Assembly: GCA_900769745.1 (NCBI GenBank)
Contig: CAAGHX010000077.1
Span: forward strand, 1-25,267
Length of the DNA: 25,267 nucleotides
DNA from: an uncultured Alistipes sp.
GTDB taxonomy: Bacteria; Bacteroidota; Bacteroidia; Bacteroidales; Rikenellaceae
Direction: 5' to 3'
Shown: one piece after another, positions 7,495 to 14,609 of the stretch
Layout of the letters: every line of letters begins with the position of its first letter
Numbering within the stretch: position 1 is the stretch's first letter
Translations under genes and position numbers: made by a program
Notes under the pieces: generated by a model
What the model saw: the letters and a program-made list of their open reading frames with translations, nothing else
Database searches by the model: none
Told to the model about the DNA's origin: nothing

Positions 7495-9240
7495 TTAGAT
7501 GAGCTTAAGATCCTTCTTGATAGTCTCAATCTTCTCGTCGAGCTTAGCCAATACCTCGTCGTACTGCTCAACTGATGGCAGAGGCTCCTTAACGCCGAAG
7601 TAGAACTTAATCTTAGGCTCAGTACCTGAAGGACGAACCGAGATAATGCTACCATCGGCAGTAATCCACTGGAGTACGTTGCTTGAATCCTGCTCGATAG
7701 GGGTGCGAACACCACTACGAACGTTGAGCTCCTGCAATGACTTATAGTCAAGAACTGTAAGCACCTCAGAGCCAGCCAACTCCTTAGGAGGATTAGCGCG
7801 GAAGTCGATCATCATCTTCTGAATCTCCTCGGCACCCTCCTTGCCCTTACGAACAACAGATACCAAAGACTCGCGGTAGAAGCCATACTTCACATACAAC
7901 TCCTGCAACCACTCGTATAGTGTAAGACCCATTGTATCCTTAGCCCACGCAGCAGCCTCAGCAGCCAATGCACAAGCCGATACAGCATCCTTATCGCGTA
8001 CGTAGTCGCCAGCAAGATAGCCGAAGCTCTCCTCGCCACCACCGATATACTTAGCAACGCCCTCGTTCTCGCGGATAATCTTTGCGATATACTTGAAACC
8101 TGTCAAACAGTCGTAGCACTTAACGCCAAAGTGAGCTGCAACAGCGTTTGCCATCTGCGATGTAACGATTGTCTTAACTGCATACTGAGTGCCGTCCAAA
8201 TCGCCACGCTCGGCCAAACGAGTGAGCTGGTAGCTGAGCAAGAGGGCCAAAGTCTGGTTACCATTGAGCAACACATACTCGCCGCTGCCAGTACGCAAAG
8301 CTACACCGATACGGTCAGCATCGGGGTCGGTAGCCAACACCAAGTCAGCACCCTCCTTACGACCCCACTCCATAGCCTGCAACATAGTCTTGCGCTCCTC
8401 GGGGTTAGGTGACTCAACAGTAGGGAAGTTACCATCTACAACAGCCTGCTCAGGCACAACAAATACGTTCTCGAAACCAAATGCCTTCAAAGCCATAGGA
8501 ACCAAACGTACACCAGCACCGTGGATAGGGGTGTAGACAATCTTCATATCCTTATACTTAGCTACGCACTCAGGCGAGAGCTGCACATCCTGCTTGATGC
8601 GAGCGATATAGCGCTTATCGAACTCCTCGTCGAGGATAGTGATATTCTCAGGGTTAGCACCTGTGAGTACCTGTGAATTGTCAGTAATCTTTGCTACCTC
8701 GTCAATGATGTTAGTATCGTGTGGAGGAGTAACCTGAGCACCGTCGCTCCAATATGCCTTATAACCATTGTACTCCTTAGGGTTGTGTGATGCTGTAATC
8801 ACAACACCAGAGTGCAAGCCGAGCTCGCGGATAGTAAAGCTGAGCTCTGGTACAGGACGCAAAGCATCGAACAGATATACCTGGAAGCCGTTTGATGCAA
8901 AGATGTCGGCAACACGCTCAGCAAACTTGCGAGAGTTATTGCGGCTATCGTGAGCAACGCCCACACGCACCTGCTCGCCCGCAAAGTTCTTCTTCAAATA
9001 GTTTGCAAGTCCCTGAGTAGCAGTACCTACTGTATAGATATTCATACGGTTACTACCAACGCCCATAATACCGCGAAGGCCACCAGTACCGAATTCGAGA
9101 TCTTTGTAGAAGCTCTCTGTAAGCTCCTTCATATCACTCTCCATCAGCGACTTAACCTGAGCTTTTGTATCGGCATCGTAATCACCATCAAGCCAACTTT
9201 GTGCCTTGGCCAAAACTTTCTGCTCCAAATTGTCTGTCAT
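7495..9240 (-). CDS. Phosphoglucomutase/phosphomannomutase family enzyme (phospho-sugar mutase)
   Basis: A 581-residue alpha-D-phosphohexomutase that interconverts hexose 1- and 6-phosphates through a phosphoserine. All four active-site segments are present: the phosphoserine loop TASHNP with S151, the magnesium loop DPDADR at 305-310, the sugar-binding loop GGEESFGY from 401, and the phosphate-binding loop RPSGTEP at 536-542. The length equals the long Gram-positive-type enzymes such as B. subtilis PgcA rather than the roughly 460-residue AlgC group, so glucose phosphate is the more likely substrate, feeding UDP-glucose and glycan synthesis; this is inference. It has its own promoter and terminator and no operon partner. 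Confidence 0.95.
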   Translation of the reverse strand: MTDNLEQKVLAKAQSWLDGDYDADTKAQVKSLMESDMKELTESFYKDLEFGTGGLRGIMGVGSNRMNIYTVGTATQGLANYLKKNFAGEQVRVGVAHDSRNNSRKFAERVADIFASNGFQVYLFDALRPVPELSFTIRELGLHSGVVITASHNPKEYNGYKAYWSDGAQVTPPHDTNIIDEVAKITDNSQVLTGANPENITILDEEFDKRYIARIKQDVQLSPECVAKYKDMKIVYTPIHGAGVRLVPMALKAFGFENVFVVPEQAVVDGNFPTVESPNPEERKTMLQAMEWGRKEGADLVLATDPDADRIGVALRTGSGEYVLLNGNQTLALLLSYQLTRLAERGDLDGTQYAVKTIVTSQMANAVAAHFGVKCYDCLTGFKYIAKIIRENEGVAKYIGGGEESFGYLAGDYVRDKDAVSACALAAEAAAWAKDTMGLTLYEWLQELYVKYGFYRESLVSVVRKGKEGAEEIQKMMIDFRANPPKELAGSEVLTVLDYKSLQELNVRSGVRTPIEQDSSNVLQWITADGSIISVRPSGTEPKIKFYFGVKEPLPSVEQYDEVLAKLDEKIETIKKDLKLI

Positions 9241-9296
9241 AATCGTTATAAGTTTTAATTATAGTTAGTATTATCATTATTCTATTTTCCGATACG

Positions 9297-9328
9297 CAAA
9301 TATACAACTTTTTTTTCGATTATTCAAT
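9297..9328 (-). promoter_or_regulatory. Promoter of the phosphohexose mutase gene
   Basis: On the minus strand a -7 box TATATTTG (9304-9297) is preceded after 20 bases by ATTG (9328-9325). The spacing and boxes match the Bacteroidetes sigma-ABfr pattern; the leader would be about 50 bases. Confidence 0.6.
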
Positions 9329-9424
9329 ATCAGCGAGTTAAAAAAACGGGGCGAAAAAAGCATTGTTTTTCTATATACAAAAAAACTACAAAAACAAGCG
9401 CTTTAGAAAATTATTTTAACAAAT

Positions 9425-9439
9425 TTATTCACAACTTTG
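9425..9439 (+). promoter_or_regulatory. Putative dnaA promoter overlapped by a DnaA box
   Basis: CAACTTTG at 9432-9439 differs from TAnnTTTG by one base; no good -33 element is visible. The perfect DnaA box TTATTCACA at 9425-9433 overlaps its first two bases. DnaA autorepression through boxes in its own promoter is established in other bacteria, so the same is inferred here. Confidence 0.45.
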
Positions 9440-9575
9440 CACTGTCAAAGAAAACGAATCCGAGACAAGTTTAGCGTCATACATCCGCTTTTACTCAAAA
9501 AGGGCGGTAGAGCAAGTATCACGCCAAATTTAACCATTTTTTAAGAGATTACAAAGAGAATTACGATAAATTATA

Positions 9576-10985
9576 ATGGCAAACTCTCATACATACGGAG
9601 AATTGTGGCAGACCTGCTTAAACCGCATCAAGCAACAGACCTCGCAAGAGGAGTTTGCTCGATGGTTTGAGCCTATCAAGCCATTGGGATTTGATGGTAC
9701 CAACCTCAAGTTGAAGGTCCCCAATGAGAGTTATGTGTCACACATCGAGAAGAACTACCTCAAGCAGTTCTTTGCGAAGATTATCTACGAATACTATGGT
9801 AGGCAAGCTCGCGTGTTGTACGCTGTGCCCAATAGCAATGAGCAGAGTTCTGTCGCAGTGAGTGCCGACACAACAGCCATTTCTCGTTTTACAGCTCAGT
9901 CCGACACAGCAAACATCAAGAATCCATTTGTGATTCCAGGAGTGAGAAGGATGGTAATCGATCCTCAGCTCAATGCGAAATACACCTTCTCGACACACAT
10001 CGAGGGTGAGTGCAACCGCTTGGCTCGCTCAGCAGGTTTGACTGTGGCTCTCACACCAGGTTCGTCACCATTTAACCCACTCTATATATATGGAGCATCG
10101 GGTTTGGGCAAAACTCACATCGTACAAGCTATTGGCCACGAGGTGCGCGAGCGACACCCAGAGTTGCAGGTGCTCTATGTATCGACCAACAAGTTTATGG
10201 CTCAGTTCCAGACTGCCTACAAGAATGGCGAGTTGAACGATTTCATCAAGTTCTATCAGGCGATAGATGTACTCATTATTGATGATATCCAGGAGCTTAC
10301 AGGCCGTACAGGTACACAGAATGTATTCTTCAACATCTTCAATCACTTGCAGATGGCAAACAAGCAGATTATCCTCACATCGGATAAACCACCTGTGGAA
10401 TTGAAGGATATCGAGCAGCGTCTTTTGACCCGTTTCAAGTGGGGTTTGTCGGCAAAAATCGACACTCCTGACTACGAGACCAAGATGAAGATTATCCGCT
10501 CGAAGGCCGAGAGCATGGGAATCGCTCTCACCGACGAGGTTGTGACATACTTGGCTGATAACATCTCGGCAAACATTCGCGAGATTGAGGGTGCAATGCT
10601 CTCATTGAAGGCCAACACCAACTTTATGGGTCGCAAGGTTTCGACATCGTTGGCAAAAGAGGTACTGAAGGCTTATGTTCAGATGAACCACAAGGAGATT
10701 TCAATCGCCCGCATCACTGAGATCGTATGCCAGTACTACGAGATTGATGAGCAGAGCTTCAACTCAACAAAGCGTACTCGCGAAGTGGCACAGGCTCGTC
10801 AGATAGCGATGTATCTCGCCAAGCAGCACACCAAGGCTCCTTTGGCAGCTATCGGCTCGGCAATCGGAGGTCGTAACCACGCAACAGTGTTGCACTCGTG
10901 CAAGACAGTTAGCAATATGATTGAGACCGACAAGGCTTTCAAGAACCAGATTGACGAGTTGGAGAAGATTATTGCAGCAGGATAG
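9576..10985 (+). CDS. dnaA: Chromosomal replication initiator protein DnaA
   Basis: A 469-residue AAA+ initiator that binds DnaA boxes and opens the origin. Domain I (residues 1-80) is the DnaB/partner-binding domain, with LWQTCLNRIKQQ at its start. Residues 85-130 form the variable linker. Domain III has Walker A GASGLGKT at 173-180, Walker B LIIDD at 233-237, and the arginine-bearing QRLLTRFKWGL near 281. Domain IV ends with the DnaA signature GGRNHATVLH at 431-440, which contacts the box. The length is normal. Neighbouring genes are not the dnaN/recF set found in many bacteria, as is common in Bacteroidetes. It ends before its own terminator and so appears monocistronic. Confidence 0.98.
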   Translation: MANSHTYGELWQTCLNRIKQQTSQEEFARWFEPIKPLGFDGTNLKLKVPNESYVSHIEKNYLKQFFAKIIYEYYGRQARVLYAVPNSNEQSSVAVSADTTAISRFTAQSDTANIKNPFVIPGVRRMVIDPQLNAKYTFSTHIEGECNRLARSAGLTVALTPGSSPFNPLYIYGASGLGKTHIVQAIGHEVRERHPELQVLYVSTNKFMAQFQTAYKNGELNDFIKFYQAIDVLIIDDIQELTGRTGTQNVFFNIFNHLQMANKQIILTSDKPPVELKDIEQRLLTRFKWGLSAKIDTPDYETKMKIIRSKAESMGIALTDEVVTYLADNISANIREIEGAMLSLKANTNFMGRKVSTSLAKEVLKAYVQMNHKEISIARITEIVCQYYEIDEQSFNSTKRTREVAQARQIAMYLAKQHTKAPLAAIGSAIGGRNHATVLHSCKTVSNMIETDKAFKNQIDELEKIIAAG

Positions 10986-11010
10986 ATTCTACCTAATATA
11001 CTTTAGACGA

Positions 11011-11090
11011 CTCTCGCAAGAGAGGGGTATCAGGTGGAGGGAATATACAAATACCGTATGTCAGAGATGTGGCATACGGTATTTTTTTTG
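11011..11090 (+). terminator. dnaA terminator region
   Basis: The main hairpin is an 11-bp stem (AATACCGTATG at 11050-11060 with CATACGGTATT at 11073-11083), loop of 12 bases, running into a tract of T up to 11089. A smaller hairpin (CTCTC, GCAA tetraloop, GAGAG; 11011-11024) precedes it. The T tract directly abuts the -7 box of the next gene. Confidence 0.85.
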
Positions 11091-11098
11091 TAACTTTG
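11091..11098 (+). promoter_or_regulatory. -7 box of the WYL regulator gene
   Basis: TAACTTTG matches TAnnTTTG exactly and lies 28 bases before the ATG. The region where a -33 box is expected falls within the dnaA terminator hairpin (loop GATGTGG) and has no good TTTG, so promoter strength is uncertain. Confidence 0.6.
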
Positions 11099-11126
11099 TG
11101 TAGAGTTTAATATTTACCGCAAAAGT

Positions 11127-12035
11127 ATGGACCAACCCAAAATAGAGCGACTGCTTCGTTTGATGAAGATGCTGACGACCAACACAACCTACACGGTTGA
11201 TGATTTGGCCGAAAGACTCTCTATGTCGCGACGCACCATATATCGTTACATAGACACCTTCCGCGAGGCTGGCTTCGTAATCAAGAAGAGTGGCGATCAC
11301 ATACGACTCGACAAGGAGTCTCCACACTTCAAGGATATTTCTCAGCTTGTGCACTTCACCGAGGAGGAGGCCGTGATACTCAAACGAGCCATTGAGAGCA
11401 TCGACGACACCAATCTACTGAAGCAAAATCTCAAGCGCAAGCTTTACTCTGTTTACGACAACAAGATTTTGGCCGACACCATTGTTCGCGGCAGTAACTC
11501 CGACAATGTACACGCCCTAATCGAAGCTATCGAGGATAAGCAACAGGTGAAGCTATGCTCTTATCGTTCGGCCCACGGAAGTATTGCCCGCGACCGTATA
11601 GTAGAGCCTTTTGCATTCACTACCAACTATATACAGATTTGGTGCTACGATACTGAGGATAATAGCTGCAAGCTATTCAAACTCTCACGCATAGGCTCGG
11701 TGGAGCTGCTTAATCAAAAGTGGGAGCACCAATCTCAGCACGAGAAGGGCGAGATAGACATATTCCGTATGAACGGCAAGCAGAAGCTACCCATCCGCCT
11801 ATCGCTCGGAATGATGGCACGCAATCTGCTCATCGAGGAGTATCCGCTCGCAGAGCAACACCTAAGCGCAGATGATAATGGCCGTTGGATTTTGGATGTG
11901 GCGGTTGCAAATTATGCGGGAGTAGCCCGTTTTGTGGTGGGATTGATGGACGATATAGAGATTATCGACTCGCCAGGTTTGGTTGATTACATAGCCAACT
12001 ATGTGGTCAAATTCTGGCCGCAAGCCATAAAATAG
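11127..12035 (+). CDS. HTH/WYL-domain transcriptional regulator
   Basis: A 302-residue regulator. Residues 5-60 form a winged helix-turn-helix (VDDLAERLSMSRRTIYRYIDTF...), and residues 135-200 a WYL domain: YRSAHG, EPFAFTTNYIQIWCYD, then KLFKLSRI. The WYL tryptophan-tyrosine pair is kept as W172/Y174. WYL domains sense ligands such as nucleic acids or nucleotides and control DNA-damage, defence or metabolic genes; the ligand here is unknown. The C-terminal part (215-300) is the usual WYL C-terminal extension. An inverted repeat 77 bases downstream, before the next gene, is a possible target but this is untested. Confidence 0.9.
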   Translation: MDQPKIERLLRLMKMLTTNTTYTVDDLAERLSMSRRTIYRYIDTFREAGFVIKKSGDHIRLDKESPHFKDISQLVHFTEEEAVILKRAIESIDDTNLLKQNLKRKLYSVYDNKILADTIVRGSNSDNVHALIEAIEDKQQVKLCSYRSAHGSIARDRIVEPFAFTTNYIQIWCYDTEDNSCKLFKLSRIGSVELLNQKWEHQSQHEKGEIDIFRMNGKQKLPIRLSLGMMARNLLIEEYPLAEQHLSADDNGRWILDVAVANYAGVARFVVGLMDDIEIIDSPGLVDYIANYVVKFWPQAIK

Positions 12036-12111
12036 CAATCGAAAAATCAGAAAAAGCCCAGAATTTCAGCCTTTCGAAGCAAAAATCTCATAATTTTTAT
12101 CAAAAAGTTTC

Positions 12112-12134
12112 CTTGTGTCACAAGTTGACACAAG
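12112..12134. repeat. Perfect 9-bp inverted repeat upstream of the small-protein pair
   Basis: CTTGTGTCA at 12112-12120 and its exact complement TGACACAAG at 12126-12134 are separated by five bases. It ends 8 bases before the -7-like box at 12142, where a repressor or activator would bind. It is not followed by a T run, so a terminator is unlikely. Confidence 0.7.
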
Positions 12135-12141
12135 CAAGGTG

Positions 12142-12149
12142 TTACTTTG
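12142..12149 (+). promoter_or_regulatory. Putative -7 box for the membrane peptide and zinc-ribbon genes
   Basis: TTACTTTG differs from TAnnTTTG by one base and lies 29 bases before the ATG of the 27-residue ORF. The expected -33 position falls inside the inverted repeat at 12112-12134. Confidence 0.5.
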
Positions 12150-12177
12150 CATCAACAAACCAATAAAACAAAACAAA

Positions 12178-12261
12178 ATGTTGTTTGCAATATTAGCATT
12201 TATAGGGATTGGTGCCGATGTAATATGTTACATATTAGGCCAAGATAGTTCACTTAAATAG
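12178..12261 (+). CDS. Small hydrophobic single-helix peptide, 27 residues
   Basis: A short ORF begins with ATG at 12178 (A-rich leader AAAACAAA) and ends with TAG at 12261. The product begins MLFAILAFIGIGADVICYIL and ends in a polar tail, GQDSSLK: one membrane helix of about 20 residues with one acidic residue inside. It sits between a likely promoter and the zinc-ribbon ORF, which starts 27 bases after its stop. The family is not recognised. It could be a small membrane protein or a leader peptide; without comparison the chance that it is not translated remains substantial. Confidence 0.45.
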   Translation: MLFAILAFIGIGADVICYILGQDSSLK

Positions 12262-12288
12262 AAACACTTAAAACAATACTTTACAATT

Positions 12289-12501
12289 ATGGGAGTAGCT
12301 TATGAAATCAAGTGCAAGCACTGCAAGGCAGAGTTCACTTACAGCCAAGATCCAACATTCGGACTTCGTCCAAGATGCATCGGTTGCGAGCCACACATCG
12401 AAACGGAATCTCCAATAAGATGTCCGGCCTGCAACTCACGACTAAACCCTACGCAGGACGAATTTAACGAACAGGTACAGACCACTATTTTGTGGGATTA
12501 G
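12289..12501 (+). CDS. Small zinc-ribbon protein with three CxxC motifs
   Basis: A 70-residue protein with cysteine pairs C9/C12 (CKHC), C30/C33 (CIGC) and C45/C48 (CPAC). The first and third pairs, or all three, could bind one zinc as a ribbon; the second pair is in a loop-like segment after FGLRPR. There is no signal peptide, so it is cytoplasmic. Start and stop are clear, with an A-rich leader. It resembles small zinc-ribbon proteins of unknown function common in Bacteroidetes, but no specific family is recognised. It is probably co-transcribed with the 27-residue peptide. Confidence 0.7.
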   Translation: MGVAYEIKCKHCKAEFTYSQDPTFGLRPRCIGCEPHIETESPIRCPACNSRLNPTQDEFNEQVQTTILWD

Positions 12502-12590
12502 CCCCGCAAGGTGCTTTTTACCCTAAAAAAAACGACCACCAACACATTAAAAAAATAGGCGACAAGTAGCCGAATTCAAAGAAAAATTTG

Positions 12591-12598
12591 TAACTTTG
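12591..12598 (+). promoter_or_regulatory. -7 box of the bcp-recA-rel operon
   Basis: TAACTTTG is an exact TAnnTTTG match located 27 bases before the bcp ATG at 12626. No clear -33 TTTG is seen at the expected spacing. Its position shows that the upstream in-frame TTG at 12596 cannot be the translation start. Confidence 0.65.
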
Positions 12599-12625
12599 GA
12601 TATTATTACCCATAACAAAACGCGT

Positions 12626-13093
12626 ATGGCAGAATTGAAGGTGGGGGACTTGGCTCCCGATTTTACAGGAAAGACTCAAAACTCAGAGACTCTATCGCTC
12701 TCTGATCTTAAAGGTGGCAAGACCGTATTATACTTTTATCCAAAGGATAACACATCGGGCTGTACACTTGAGGCAAAGAGTTTGCGTGATGGCAAGGCAG
12801 CACTTGCAGAGCGTGGATATCGTATAGTTGGAGTGAGCCCCGACAGCGAGAAGTCGCACCAGAATTTCTGCACAAAGCACGAGCTAAACTTTACGCTAAT
12901 AGCCGACACAGAGCGCTCGATATGCGAGGCGTTTGGCGTATGGGTCGAAAAGTCGATGTATGGTCGCAAGTATATGGGTGTGGCACGCAAAACATTCCTG
13001 CTGGACGAAGAGGGTAGAATCACCCACATCTTCGACAAGGTGAAGACAGCCGACCACTACAATCAAATTATTAACGAATTAGATAAAAAGTAA
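12626..13093 (+). CDS. bcp: Thioredoxin-dependent thiol peroxidase (Bcp/PrxQ family)
   Basis: A 155-residue cytoplasmic peroxiredoxin that reduces hydrogen peroxide and organic peroxides using thioredoxin. The start is taken as the ATG at 12626, since the frame's earlier TTG overlaps the promoter. The peroxidatic cysteine is C46 in the loop YPKDNTSGCT. The usual resolving cysteine five residues later is replaced by K51. C82 (NFCTKHELNF), 36 residues after C46, fits the alternative position described for PrxQ enzymes of the Xylella type (C47/C83), so a C46-C82 disulfide is likely; C100 is also available. It is the first gene of a tightly spaced group leading to recA; 5 bases separate it from the next ORF. 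Confidence 0.93.
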   Translation: MAELKVGDLAPDFTGKTQNSETLSLSDLKGGKTVLYFYPKDNTSGCTLEAKSLRDGKAALAERGYRIVGVSPDSEKSHQNFCTKHELNFTLIADTERSICEAFGVWVEKSMYGRKYMGVARKTFLLDEEGRITHIFDKVKTADHYNQIINELDKK

Positions 13094-13101
13094 AAGATAT
13101 G
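13085..13101. repeat. 17-bp direct repeat, left copy (bcp/unknown gene junction)
   Basis: AAAAAGTAAAAGATATG covers the last bcp codons, its stop and the next ATG. An identical 17-bp copy lies at 13577-13593 in front of recA, 492 bases further on, so the two copies bracket the unknown gene. Confidence 0.85.
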
Positions 13102-13566
13102 CAAAAGCTGATTTATTTTGTAATCGGATGTATTGTTGGCTGCTTAGCAACCTTAGCTGTGGTTTTTGTAAATGCGTCTGAAGAGATACTTGAGACAACC
13201 CCATCAGAAACTATTGAAGAGACTTTTGAACAACGTCTTTCAAGAATAGATGGAGTAACATTATTAACAGAATCATCTTATACTAAAATAAAAACAACAA
13301 GTAATAAGATTAAAGTTTTCCAATCGCTCAATTCTGGATTAGCTTTAGCAAATATCCAAACGGGAAGATATGAATACGAAGTATTACCAGTTCTTCTTGT
13401 AGATCGAGACGCACAACCATTTTATGATGACCAAGAAATTGTAATACCCAAAGGTGGTTATATTAAGCAAATTGGCACATATAAGTACCAAACTAACTTA
13501 AAGATTTTCAAAACTGTACCCATTGTTGAAATTATTCGTACCAACAACACTTCAACAATTAACTAA
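13099..13566 (+). CDS. Unknown membrane-anchored protein between bcp and recA
   Basis: A 155-residue protein of no family I recognise. Residues 4-26 form one membrane helix or uncleaved signal (LIYFVIGCIVGCLATLAVVFV), followed by an acidic, threonine-rich linker (27-45) and a predicted beta-rich domain (50-150) with segments such as ADIQ-free VLPVLLVDRDAQPF and VIPKGGYIKQIGTYKY. The domain should face the periplasm. Codon use is clearly more A+T rich than in bcp and recA on either side. The gene is bracketed by a 17-bp exact direct repeat, so it may have been inserted between bcp and recA, keeping both neighbours intact. Confidence 0.75.
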   Translation: MQKLIYFVIGCIVGCLATLAVVFVNASEEILETTPSETIEETFEQRLSRIDGVTLLTESSYTKIKTTSNKIKVFQSLNSGLALANIQTGRYEYEVLPVLLVDRDAQPFYDDQEIVIPKGGYIKQIGTYKYQTNLKIFKTVPIVEIIRTNNTSTIN

Positions 13567-13576
13567 TAAAGATTTA

Positions 13577-13593
13577 AAAAAGTAAAAGATATG
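13577..13593. repeat. 17-bp direct repeat, right copy (in front of recA)
   Basis: This is identical to 13085-13101 and ends with the recA start codon. The sequence is A-rich and doubles as the ribosome-binding leader, so functional convergence is an alternative to duplication. Confidence 0.85.
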
Positions 13594-14604
13594 GCAACTG
13601 AGAAAGTACAAGTAAATGCCGACAAGCTCAAGGTTTTGAGTGCGGTAATGGACAAGATAGAGAAGGATTTTGGCAAGGGCTCGATTATGCGTATGAGCAG
13701 CGAGGCTGTAACCAACGTGCCAGTAATCCCCACAGGCTCTGTGACATTGGATATAGCATTGGGCGTGGGTGGTTACCCAAAGGGTCGTGTGATTGAGATT
13801 TATGGTCCTGAGTCATCAGGTAAGACCACACTTGCAATCCACGCAATCGCCGAGGCTCAGAAGGCGGGCGGTATTGCGGCCTTCATCGATGCAGAGCACG
13901 CATTCGACAGCTTCTACGCTCAGAAGTTGGGTGTGGATGTAGATAATCTGCTTATCTCGCAGCCCGACAACGGTGAGCAAGCATTGGAGATTGCCGACTC
14001 ATTGATTCGTTCAAGCGCAATAGATATCATCGTAATCGACTCTGTAGCAGCACTTACACCAAAGGCAGAGATTGAGGGCGAGATGGGCGATTCAAAGATG
14101 GGTCTTCAGGCTCGTTTGATGTCACAGGCGTTGCGTAAGCTCACAGCCAGCATCTCGAAGACTAAGACAGTTTGTATCTTCATCAACCAGTTGCGCGATA
14201 AGATTGGTGTTGTGTATGGTAACCCAGAGACAACAACAGGTGGTAACGCATTGAAGTTCTACGCCAGCGTGCGTATCGACATCCGCCGTGCATCGGTAAT
14301 CAAGGATGGCGAGGAGCAGCTCGGAACACGCACCAAGGTGAAGGTTGTGAAGAATAAGGTGGCACCTCCATTCAAGCGCGCTGAGTTTGATATTATGTTT
14401 GGCGAGGGTATTTCGAAGATTGGCGAGATAGTTGACTTGAGCGTTGATTACGGCATTGTACGCAAGGCTGGCTCGTGGTTCTCGTACGGAGAGCAGAAGA
14501 TTGGCCAGGGCCGTGACGCTGTAAAGGAGTTACTCTCAACGAATAAGGAGCTTTGCGACGAGATTGAAGCTAAGTTGCGCGAAGCGATGAAAACCAAAAA
14601 TTAG
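13591..14604 (+). CDS. recA: Recombinase RecA
   Basis: A 337-residue strand-exchange ATPase, central to recombination repair and the SOS response. Walker A is GPESSGKT at 72-79; IIVIDSVAAL (146-155) is the Walker B region. Loop L1 is EIEGEMGDSKMGLQARLMSQAL-like at about 160-181 and loop L2 is the INQLRDKIGV to TTTGGNALKFY segment at 198-224. The C-terminal tail (AKLREAMKTKN) is shorter and less acidic than in E. coli RecA. Stop and next start (rel) are 5 bases apart, so recA and rel are co-transcribed with bcp. No LexA-like box was recognised upstream. Confidence 0.98.
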   Translation: MATEKVQVNADKLKVLSAVMDKIEKDFGKGSIMRMSSEAVTNVPVIPTGSVTLDIALGVGGYPKGRVIEIYGPESSGKTTLAIHAIAEAQKAGGIAAFIDAEHAFDSFYAQKLGVDVDNLLISQPDNGEQALEIADSLIRSSAIDIIVIDSVAALTPKAEIEGEMGDSKMGLQARLMSQALRKLTASISKTKTVCIFINQLRDKIGVVYGNPETTTGGNALKFYASVRIDIRRASVIKDGEEQLGTRTKVKVVKNKVAPPFKRAEFDIMFGEGISKIGEIVDLSVDYGIVRKAGSWFSYGEQKIGQGRDAVKELLSTNKELCDEIEAKLREAMKTKN

Positions 14605-14609
14605 AGCCT

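Larger units (their letters stand above)
9241..9575. other. A+T-rich divergent intergenic region between the mutase gene and dnaA
   Basis: This 335-base gap holds the leftward mutase promoter and the rightward dnaA leader. It contains one perfect DnaA box (TTATTCACA, 9425-9433) and an 8-bp palindrome AAGCGCTT at 9396-9403. Only one DnaA box was found by eye, so there is no good case for a replication origin here. About 130 bases between the putative dnaA start point and the ATG have no recognisable feature. Confidence 0.6.

Noticed and set aside
9241..9575. Replication origin next to dnaA
   Set aside because: Only one DnaA box was found and no series of A+T-rich repeats; Bacteroidetes origins are often not beside dnaA. 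A GC-skew plot of the whole chromosome would decide.
12036..12111. Riboswitch or terminator after the WYL gene
   Set aside because: No stable stem with a T run and no known riboswitch pattern could be drawn; the sequence is simply A-rich.
12596..12625. Upstream TTG start adding ten residues to Bcp
   Set aside because: The TTG is part of the TAACTTTG -7 box, so it would not be in the transcript; the ATG at 12626 gives the family's normal N-terminus.
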